Shown: piece after piece, positions 35,801 to 47,800 of the stretch
How positions within the stretch are numbered: the stretch's first letter is position 1
Layout: the number at the start of each line of letters is the position of its first letter
Origin: Fragum whitleyi
Taxonomy: Eukaryota; Mollusca; Bivalvia; Cardiida; Cardiidae
DNA length: 64,000 nucleotides
Assembly: GCA_948146395.1 (NCBI GenBank)
Contig: OX411543.1
Coordinates: forward strand, 54,850,017 to 54,914,016
Direction: 5' to 3'
Made by a program: the position numbers and the translations under genes
The notes under the pieces: model-generated
The model's input: the letters and a program-made list of their open reading frames with translations, nothing else
Told to the model about the DNA's origin: nothing
Database searches by the model: none

Positions 35801-38800
35801 ACCCAAGGTTGGTAAGTGTTGGAGGTTGGTTTTCATCAATCGTAACCGACAACGTTCCTGTAGCGGTAGAACCATGATCGTCATCGCATTCAATCGTAAC
35901 TAGGTATAACAGCGTAGCCGATGTGAATCCTGGGTTTGCTTTTGAATGTACCTCGTAGACTAAATATATAATAAAATACAATACAATACAAAAAGTTAAT
36001 TGCATTAAACAATTTTATAATGATAACAGCAAACATCTATATCAGTTAGACAAATATGGTAAATATGACCTGCCTTGCGTCAGGATGACAAAACGGCGCA
36101 AAGTGTTCGTAAATTTTACCCCGCTTTGCAAACAAAAGTATGTGAAAAATGAGCTATAATTTGCAAACAATTTCACCGTTTCGTCATCCAAAATTAAGGG
36201 CTTGTTTTAACCAAATGCCTCTTTTCTACTTTAGTCATTTTTCATGTTGCAGTAAAAAATAAACTCCAATGGACTATCTAAAGATTATCTAAAGAATGTT
36301 ATTAATTAAGACCTGGGATTGTAAACTGTACTGAAAATTTTTTCGAGCAAAATAAACTTTGTGTGAGTTTCGTCTAGAAAATGTGTACATTTATTTATTG
36401 TCCGATAAAATCAACGTCGATCTGATCTAACTTTATTTAAACATAAACTACGAAAGAGAATTTGAACAACGATATTATCCATTCCTCTTTTGTGCTATCC
36501 ATGGTCCATGAAACCATGCCCTTGGACGAGAATAAATGTAAAACACTTTAACCCTTTGCTGTTTAATCCCCGCTTTTTTCACGTGTCTGTGATTTTATGA
36601 TTGAGAAAACATTGCGAAAAAAAATGAAATTGCTTCTGACAAGCAATTTCTTCTTTTTCCAAACTATTTTCTACCCTACAGAATGGTTATTTTTTCAAAT
36701 GAAATCCACTTTAAATTTTCGTCTGCAAAACCTTTGAATTTGGACAGGTCCAAAATTTTGTAAAACAGGAAAGGGTTAAAGTGCCATAATTGACAAACAA
36801 TCATTATTCATTTTTAATAATCCAGGTTTTCATCGCTTTAAGTCTAAATCATTTATTGGACTTTGTATATTTTTTCATTTGTTCACTAAATCTACATATA
36901 CATGCAATTACTAACAGCGTTCAGAAACAATCTTAATCACTCGATCAGCAATTCAAATCACACACTCCAATCACCCAAAAAAATACTCTGAAGTCGTTCA
37001 AAATCGTATCGAACTCGCTCTAAATGATCGGCAACTTCATATTGATCAAATTATTTGATACTATTTTATCGACATTAGTTAATATCAACCCTTGTCTTTC
37101 TGAATAAATTTTAGCTAAAAATTTTCATCAAAATCAAAGGGCAAAAAGCACTGAAAGTTCCTACTGTAGGTTAATTTTTATTTGAAAACCTAAATGTATT
37201 GACCATTCTGGTTTGAAAGTGAAAAACAGGTGGTGTAGACTAACATCAGACTGCACATGTGTGCAGGCTGATGTTTGTCTTTAGTTCCTGCCAAAGCAGG
37301 AATATTTCGGGTTCAGCATGACAATGGTTAAAGCGTCTGATTGGTTCGTGAAGAGAAACAAACAGGAAAAACGTAGATTTTATTAAAAAGACAGGGGCAG
37401 GTAATAAAATATCGATTATTTCGTTCATTGATCATATGACACCACCCCCTTAAAATAATTCAAATCTTATTCATTCTACTCACTCAATTTCATTTCGAAA
37501 TCATTCAAAAATGTTTCGCCTTGTCAATTACACGATGTTGTTAACTGTTTTTGCAGTAAAACTTAATACCTGTGCTATTTTTCATTCGTACATTCCAAAA
37601 ATCTTTCACCTAGTCAATAACACGATGTTGTTCACTGTATTTATTCAAAACTCAATACAGTTAACAACATCGTGAAATTGACAAGGTGAATGAATCTTAT
37701 ATGATTTTTTAATGAAATTGAATGAGTGTGTGTTGAGCGATTTTTGAGTGAACTTAATGGGAGGTAAACCAATATCACTAATTTTGTTCAGATAGAACAA
37801 AATTAGCGATATGCATTACCCCCTTTTATAAAGTATGCATAAAGTTCTATAAATAGCTTCCTTTTTCTTCAAGAACCAACCAGAAACTTAAAATTTCATT
37901 TCCGTCAGTGAAATCGCGATTCGAATCTTTCTTTTATCATTTGGGAGGTAGTTGTTAATATCATATCTTTTAGTAATTTTGAATTTTGAGTGGTTGGAAT
38001 GAGTGATTAGATTGAATGAATGGAGCGATAAGTGAGCGAATTGGAACGGTTTTGATTGAGATGAATGTCAATATCACGATGTAACTACAGTCAAACCTGT
38101 CTTAGCTGCCACCTGTTTTCAGCATTCCAAAATAAACTTATTGCACTAAAATTGACCTATATTAAGCAAGCACCTGTTTTAAGCAAGCACTTTTTGAATG
38201 TCATTTGTCTGCTTGCTTAAGATAGGTTTGACTGTAACTGTGTTATCCAATTTTGCCTACATATTAAGAATACACTTCACCCACCTTCTGAACCGCTGTA
38301 AGTTTCTCTGAGAATGAAATGGTCTGGTACACTCTCATTCGGTGAAATAGAAACAATAGAGCAGTCCACGGGTTGATCCTGGTCGGTGTCACTTGTGGCG
38401 ACAGTAAACAGACTTGTCTCGGCTACTGTGTCTTCGTGGATGTTAATACTGGCATCTAAGTTGTCCACGGTCAGTGGCTATGGTTCCAAAAGAAAAATAA
38501 ATCTTTTAAACATTTAAACTAGTCCTGCGTTCAGTGTGACAAAAAAGTTCAAAATCATTGCAATTTTGTCTGGCTTTGTACGCTGATTTAATTGATTGAA
38601 TGGAGTTTTGCGCCGCTTTCAAATATTTTTCAGTTATATCGCGGCAGCTGTAGTACCTGGGTCCCTGATATTTCTCTCACCAGTACTACCATCACATCCT
38701 TTTCCTAGCCACCAGCTGCTATCTGACGTAGATCTATGATTATCAACCCATTGGTGAGAGAAAAATAGTCGGAAAGAATGAGTGCCGCCGTCGGGGATCG

Positions 38801-41800
38801 AACCCGGCGGCGGCACTCATTCTTTCCGACTATTTGTCTCTCACCAATGGGTTGATAATCGTAGACCTATGTGAGATAGAAGCTAGAGGCTAAGAAAGGC
38901 AACGGCATGTACAAAGCGGGGTAAAATGTGCGAACAGTTTGCTCTGCTTTGCCATCCTGAACACAGTACAGATTTAAATATGTATTTAAGCAGTAATTTC
39001 TGGGTGAACCAATTTTTGCTTTTGTTATTCAATAATTGTCGTTGTCATCACGAGAACGTGAGCATATTTATGAAAGCAAACTTGAATTCGTTTTAAATTT
39101 CTAAATTTCACGTGCTGGTAATAGGTTTTCCGCTTAGCTGAGTAAATACCCAGGTTATCCTTTTAAAGACTTGTCCTGTTGAATACTTAAAACTAGAATT
39201 CCTCATTTTTCATGGGGATGCTGACAAAGATCAGCCTGCACATGACGCGGCGTGCATAAGGAGAGGGTCACAGTAGCCTAACAACGCTTGTGTGAATAAA
39301 TTGGCCCAGTGGAATGCCCCGCATGGCCACTTCCCCTTTTTTAGCAAATCAAAATTTAGCAAACTTTTTGTAAGGGCCACCCAAGAACATTCTAAGGGCT
39401 GAGTGTATTTTTCACTGCGATTATTGGAGAACAAAGTGCAATTGCCTTAGCACATGGCTTAAACATAACAACATGCGGGCAATAGCACTTTATAATCCAA
39501 TAAACGTAGTGAAAAATACACTTATCCCTATAATTATGTCATCATGAAAACGGGACAGAATTTGGGATAGTTCTGCTATGGTTGAATGAGTACACTTACA
39601 TTGTTGACCGCTGTCACGTGGATTGTATAAGTACACTGCGCATATTCGCACGCATCTGCGTCATAAACGTAAGCCGAAACAGAGTATGTTTTGTTCGGGA
39701 ATACAGCAGGTAAATCATTGTTCAACGTCACACTTCCTGCAAAAAATACGCAAGGGTCCATATATATAATACGTACTTAGTGTAATATATAAAAAGAATC
39801 TAATGAGGTTGGGAAAATTGAAAATTGTCGAGGCTCTGCCGAGAAAATTATCAATTTTCAAAACCGAGTTAGATATTTTTTTCATACAATACACTTAGTA
39901 CGTATAATATTTATCTTATAACCTCTATTTGTCTTGTTTTCGACGATGATTCTTACTGAAATGCAAGTTTCTAAAAAATAATCGCATTATATTTTTGTTC
40001 TAAAAATAACTATGTGATATCATAAAAAATATCATACGGGATGTTATCATACAGATATTGTAATAGTTATAAGATAAATGTGTTTTTAGTACATGTAGTT
40101 CAATTTTCATTTTTTTTTCCCTGAACATTGAAACAAGACTCAATAGATGTATTTCAAAAAAAGTACATGTATTATCATATTCAAACAAAATCTGATTTTA
40201 CAGGAAAATTAACATTTAAGTCTTCCGACATTTATTAGGCTCTCTGACATTAATAGAGTTAGAGCTATTTTTAAAAACTCCAGCCCTGTTTTCAGGATGG
40301 CAAAGCGGTGCAAAGTGTTTGCCAATTTTACCCCGCTTTACACGTAAGTGAGTGTTTGGAATGCTTCTGATCGGGTTTAGTGTGTTAATATCGCGATGTT
40401 GCTAACTGCATTTACCCGTCACAGAATCCACCACGAAGTAATTGCCTGAATGAGCTATGGCATAGCTAAGACCAGCATAAGAACCACCGTTACTAGGAGA
40501 AGGTACCGTTGATGAGATATCAAAGAGCTCGCCCCCAACTGCGAACTCGTCCGTGATGGTGACCGTTGTTCCGTTACAGGATGGGATTGGTCCACAGTAT
40601 TCTGTGAAAAATGTAAATATGTAGTTATTAACATCATAATATTGACACGGTGAAAGGTTTTGTTGAATGAAATTGTTTCAGAATGAAATTGATTGAGTGG
40701 GAGAAGCGAGATTTGAATGAAACTTAAACGTTGTAATATAATATCGCTTATTTCGCTGTGCGAAATAAGCGATATCTTATTAACCCCTTTAAAAAACATA
40801 CGTTCTTTCATGTTAATCGACTTTAATAACGCTAACTGACAGCCTGGGAGCCAGGCTAACTCTCTGTATCAATTACCTTCAGTAAATGCTCAGAAGTGTA
40901 TAGTTTCAAAACTTAAGAATGGTCGAGTAATTTACTTTTCAAAAGCATTTGATTGTGTAATTTTGTAATTTCTCTGAAAACAAACAACAAAAATTCATTA
41001 ACTGGAAAAGAAATATCAAGATATTGTTTCATATAAAACTCTCATCAAATCAATGCATACACGTATTGCACCTTCTTGGCTTCTCAAGATATGCGAAATA
41101 TAAATAAAACCTACCCTGAACTCTAATGTACAAGTAATCACAAATCATATTTCTTCTCTCGTGGCCACAAATATAGATTGTAAATGTTGAATTTGTAGTA
41201 TTCCAGAAATGAACTGTCGCAGAAATGTTGCCAAGGTTATCTATAATAAAGTTATTAACAAATCAAAGCACTGAAGTGCTGATGGTGAACGAACCTGGTG
41301 GCATTCTAGAGTGACATATTGAATTCAATTAGAAAAGAGAAATTATGAAAAAAAAATAGGGAAATTGTCTCGACAAAATTTCCGTTATTCGGATATTTCA
41401 CTGCAAATTCAAAGAAAGGGGAAGAGGAAAAATCCTGTTAGAATAATATTTGTTAGAATATGAGTTGTTACTCTGTGAAAATTTCTTTTACACACTTGAA
41501 ATAGGTACATTTATTAATTATACATAAATGGAAAAAAAATTAAATCTTATCTAAAACTGTCTTCAACCTACATTCAATGGTGTTTGTTTTTACAAAAGTA
41601 ATTATTATTGTTTAAGCTTATTTCAATTAGATAAATTGTTTTATTTGTTTTAACTTTTTTTTTATCTATCTTTGTTTCTTCACAGAGGATGATAATGTCT
41701 TTGAGTACCAACCAAAGAAACGCCTATGAATATCAGTCAGTCCTGAACTATACTCATTGTTTAAAGTTATGATTTGTTAACATATTAATAGTTTTTAAAC

Positions 41801-44800
41801 CATAACTTTAGATTTTCATTTTATCATATCTGAAGCCAAAACCACTTCCGTGGTTGACATTTTTGACGTTATTCAATTTTACAACACAGGCTATCTGTAG
41901 GATTAGAAATATTTCGTTATAGATTAAAGGTCTAGTGCCCTATTACTACAATTTATAGATAATTTCTGTTTAAGGTTTAGAAATGTAAGTATATTTTTTG
42001 TATTAAATGATTGCTTCATAGTAAAATTCATACTAAAAGTCTTTATAATTATTATTTTTGTAACCTAATTCCCACATCAAAAGCGAATTAGAATCTTATT
42101 TAAGAAATTTATTTTTTAAAGGGAGGTAAAAATTGCATGACTATGTTAGACAAATAGTAATAGTATAATACAATGTTCTTTTCCTCCCGACTTTCTCCCC
42201 AATAAGAATTGAGAATCCTTACAATTGTTGGGGTTTTTTTTGCACGGGAACCTATTTTTTACCTTCAAGAATTTGGATGCCAGTAAAATCACTCACTACC
42301 GATATCTTGTAACAGTATTGCGGTTGATGATTAGACTTTTCTGCTCGGAGCTAGTTTTTGTTAAAACTGTAGTTAACCAATTCTAAACGTATTTTGGGAA
42401 GGATGGAGCCAGTTTTTATTCATCGATTAAGATTTTTATGATTTCTGTAAAAAACGCAATACTTTTTCAGAATAATTTAACAAATAAACCCGCCTGTCGA
42501 ATTGTAAACAAGTGCATGACGGATCTGGTCCCCCCTTGACCACGGCAATATCTACTCGTCAATTGGAGTGGTATCTAGGGTTGAATATTTAGCTATTATT
42601 TATTTAATTTTCAAATGAAATTCATTTTGAATTGATATGGTTTTACAGATTGAAAAAATGCAAAGTAGAATGGCCCCAATTAAATATCTTCCGTGCCTGT
42701 CGCATTTGGTATTCGCCAATATTCGCTTCTGAGACAGACGAATACGATACGTTTTCGCTGGGAATAAGATATTTGGTTCATCGAATATTCGAGTGTATCC
42801 TTACAGCCCTACTACAGCCACTGCGATTTTTACAGAAAAAAGTTAATGGCGGCGTTCATCCCTATTCAAATAAAAGGTACAAGAAAGGTTATACAATGTA
42901 AAAAACGTGTCGAATAATTCATAAAACCCGTCTCGAGACTTACTGTCGAGTGTTGAAAAGTTATGTAAAACCGCGTTACCGTTTCTAATGACACATGGTG
43001 TCTTGATATGTCATTCGTCTAAACTCGGCCGACTCTGTAACCTACATTTAAATCGGAGACGTCGGAGATTGCCCGAGTATTGCCGAATGTAAGTTCAAGA
43101 GGACTCGACCTTATTAAACACAAATTTCCGGATAATTACTACAAGGTGCACCAGTGAAGGCTTGGGTCAAAAATATATATGTATCTGTCTCTACGGTGTT
43201 TAGACACAAACTTTGTTTTTGCTCTAAACCCTCGACAAGCTTACGCCGATCAAAAATTCCCTTGATAAACATTACAAGATCATTTTGTGTTTTTCAATAC
43301 GAATTTTCATTATCTTCACTTGAGGAAGAATACTAGTATCACGCCATTAACGAAATAAATATTGATTTTGCGGAGAAAAATCTTGGAAGATACTAAATTG
43401 AATCTTAAGAGGCACTACTTTATTTCGAATGTATTAACATTCTACAGGATTTTCCTGACTTAGTATACATGTATCAGTGGTGAACGACATTCGTTCACCA
43501 AAAATAGCAAACAAATAATAAGGCTCTCCATTCGATCATCTACATCTTTTAAGAATTTATCTTCATGAACGTACAGGCATCCTTTGTATATTTTTATGGG
43601 AAGTAAAACATTCCTGCGTTTAGGATATTAGAACGGTGCAAACTGTTTGTAAATTATATCAAACTTTACACGCAAGTGCACGTATAGAGCAGTGTTTAAT
43701 TTGCAAATAGTTTGCATCTTTTACTCCGTTTTTGATCGGAGGACATATTTCGGGTTTTCCTGTGTATGACTGCTTTCGGAAAATCGCTCGGACTTTTCCG
43801 TAACTTGAAAAGTACCTCGGACGTAAGTATAGTAATTTTAAGTAATTTATTTGGTTTTTTTCGTTTTGTTTTATGAAACGTCATCCTTAGCGAGATCGTT
43901 AAAGTTTGTGACGTCATATAAACCCACGTACGAAATGACGCGCTTTCATGGCTGCGCCCGTATAATTCCCGAGGTCTATTCCGTAGAATCGCCGAAGCTC
44001 CCGCTTGGTATGACTGGTGATACGATAGACACACAGACGACCACTCCGATCAAAACGAATCTAAATCATCCAGTCAGCGATCCATTTACTCATTCCTATC
44101 ACTTACACAAAACACTCAAAATGTTCCGAAATCGCTTGAAAACGTTTCAAAATTGTTCAATCAATCAACGTTGTTTTTTTTTTTTGGTTTCAATTCAAAT
44201 TATCCCATGATTTTTATAGGATAGTGTGGAAAATACGTTAACTTCATTAAAAAGGAGGTAACAAAATAATGATATTTTCATTCTATATGACAAAAATGTC
44301 GATTTATATTTCCTCCTCCAATTTCATTCAAAGCTGGCTCTACACACCCAATCAATATCTTTCCAAAGTAATTCCATTGAAATCACACTCCTTATCAATT
44401 TCAGGGTACTATCAATGATCAGTGCAATGATTTAGAATAAACTTTGCTCGCCTTGATCGATTTCAAACCGCTTTTTTAATAAATTCGGGTTTTTTTTGGT
44501 GATTGCAGTTTATATTTTGAATGCAATGCATGTGTCGCTAAGCAAGCGATTAGAATGTTTTTTATCATGCTTAATGTTAATTTCACGATGTTAGTAATTG
44601 TACTTTTGTAACTTACTGTAATAATTTCCTTCTGCTGTACCCAGCCAAAAGCCTGGATCTGTGCCCGTCGAATCTTCAATATACGTGTAATTATAATACA
44701 GTTTCTCATTCTCTAAATCCCAGTACGTCATCGAATACACGATATCCAGATTAGCAACGTCATCTGAATCGAGCGTTATGGTTTCTGAAATTACAGAAAT

Positions 44801-47800
44801 GTAGATTGGAATAAAAAGGTCGAAAATTTCCACCAAATTTCAGTATCTTGAGGTTGCAAAATAAAAACTATCATTCAGTTCGGAACACAGTGAAATTGAC
44901 AAGTTGAATGATTTGTAATGACTTTGGAATAATAATTAATGGGTGTATGGGGCAGGTTATTGAATAAATATTAATGTAGGTAATGCAAAATCGGCTTCAG
45001 TCATTGTTGACTGAAATAAATTACCAATTGAAATACCAAAACTCGGTATTCTGTTTCAAGATATATTTATATAGGGACAAACCATTCCTAACAGGCTGCA
45101 CTTTGCAGGAGAAAGGAAGCTACAGGTTTTACATACTAGAATTAGAAACAATTGTAGCACTCTGATTCATCATCTGCTCAGTAAAAACATAGTAGCATCT
45201 CCTCAATGTACTTGTGGTAGGATTGAAGCGAGCAAGCATTTTCTTCTTGAATGTTCAAATTATGATGATATTAGAAACAGACTCCTTAACTCATTAACAA
45301 ATATAGGAGACGTTGATATTAATACTTAATTGTCTGGGAAAGAAAGTCTGCCATACAAAGACAACGAAATAATTTTAGAAGTTCAGCAAGCGGTTTTGTT
45401 ATGTCTTTCCTCGGTAAAATTAATGCAAATCATGACATTAGTATATATTAGTGTTAAACGTATGACGTACATGCACATATGAGTAGCCCGTAAAGATGTC
45501 CAAAGAACTACATCCACCCCCTTTCTGTACAGTACTTTTTGTCGTACAAAAACATTTTATTCCAGAAAAAAATGAATCAAAATAGGTTTTAAATAAATAA
45601 TTTCAGTTCCACAAATTATTAGAAATGTCAGTTAGTTCAGCTCTCGAATCACAAATTGGGAGAAGAAGCTTATAATGCTTTCGTTCTCATCCTTTTTGCT
45701 TGATTTACAATTATTTGTGTAAAATTTATATGTATATTATTATATTGAAATCCACGCGAATTATATATGTTTAAACTAATATCGCCAATATTGTCCAATT
45801 GAGACAAAATTATCCATTTTTTATTTCTTCCATTTAAAAAAATATATTTTCTTTCTATAAAAAGATGCTTCAAAATCGATACCAGCATATAAAACAAGGC
45901 GGCACTTGTTCAATTTAAATGAATTTAAGAGGCATTTTGAACGATTCAATGGCATTTTTGGAATTAATAAACAGAGCGCTGCACAGGACGGGTGATTGCG
46001 AACAGTTTTGTTCGAGATGAGTGTCAATTTCACAAAATAACTCAAGGTATAATAAAAGATGAAATGAAATTGAAGCTGTTTAACAACTCCATAATTCCTA
46101 TGTAAGAATGAGTGAACGGATGAATTAAATGGTCCGTCCAAAACTAATTGGTCTTGTTGGGTAAGAAGAAATATCAAACTGTTGAATAAGCTGAAAAGAG
46201 TAAAAAGCTCGATTGATGACATACAAATAAATAGTTGGTCTGGCGTTCATGGCATTACTTTTTTGCTCCGAGACGCCGCATCCATCTCAATTTAATTTTA
46301 CATGGTGTGTATTCATGCTATTTTACTGATACTTGGTAAATTCGTTGTCAGAATCATGCACTTTTCTAAGTCGTCGGACATCTACTATAGATAATATTAT
46401 TAAAGTTTCAAATTTTTTTTGATAGTCCCTCGGAGATCAGGATATCGACCGACTATTAAAACATATCTTGCTGTACATAGAAATTATTACATGGTAAAAA
46501 CATACTTGGTAGATTTGTATAGTACGGTGCCCTATTTTGTATAGGTCGGAATGTGAGGACATCTACATCTGTGGAATTGTATCCGTCCCAACAGGTTACT
46601 GTTAGATAATATTCTTGTGTATCGTTATGGTTCATACATCCAATATTTTGGTTACAGAAGAAAGGACGAGGATCGTACAAATATCCACAATCAGGGTCCT
46701 GGCATTGCAACTTGTATATACGCCAAGCTAAAATAGAAACAACGCATCCTTATTTTCTTTTCATTCAAGGATAAAGTACCAATATATAACCTCATTTGAG
46801 TTCAATAGCTTTACAATTTTACGGGAGTATTTAGTGCATTTGCATATAAAATAGTACATATGAACGTTTTATTCTGGACAAAGATACAAACAGATTAATC
46901 TTTTAGAGAAAAGGTGGCTTATTCTATAATTATTCAATAAAGAGGCATCTGTTTTAAGCAAAAACACATCAATGATTAAAAAATTAAATTAAGAAAAATG
47001 AGTAAGGAAACAACCCCTGGTGTACTCCTTTAGTAATTCTAATAGGTTCTAAGAAATAGAGAATATTGAATGAGTGGTCATTGAATACCGAATTTATTAA
47101 ACGAGTCATCTATTAACAGATTAAAACGAGGCTGTGTCGGGTTTTTATCTGTTTAAGATGACGAGTTTAATAAATTCGATATTTAATGAGCAAAAATTTG
47201 ATATTCTATTTATAACGTGACATTATTTTTTGTAATAAAAGGAGGAAATACGATATTTATTGATTCAAGTTATTCCGCGAAACATATAACGCTGTTTTCG
47301 AAATGACGTAAACGAATCCATTGTGACGTCATTTTAACAGCGAAATTATAACGTTGATATCCGTTCATAGCTTATTTGCATAGTTATTCCACTAGTGTAA
47401 TAACACCCGTGTAATATCTAAAATATTCAATGGGCTTATTTTACTCCCGCGACGTAAGTCATATTATAAAACTACTTACACCTTACCCCAACTCCTGAAA
47501 TCTTTAACTCTGACCTCGTCGGACTTTAAAAAAAAAATATATATATAGACATGCTTGTTGAATTGTTAATAACGATGTAGTTATTAAGGATATAAAGAAG
47601 GCAACCATTTTCTTTGCTAAAAATTTATAAATGCAAATAAGTAAGGATCAGTTTTTTCAAAGTAGTACATCATAAAAAATTCTGAAACTCCTTTATTTCT
47701 CAAAGCTATTTACTTACAGTTATATGTATATGCTCCACCACTGATTTGACGAACTTCAAACAAATTATTTTCATTAATTCCAGAGTTCGAAGATACATCT

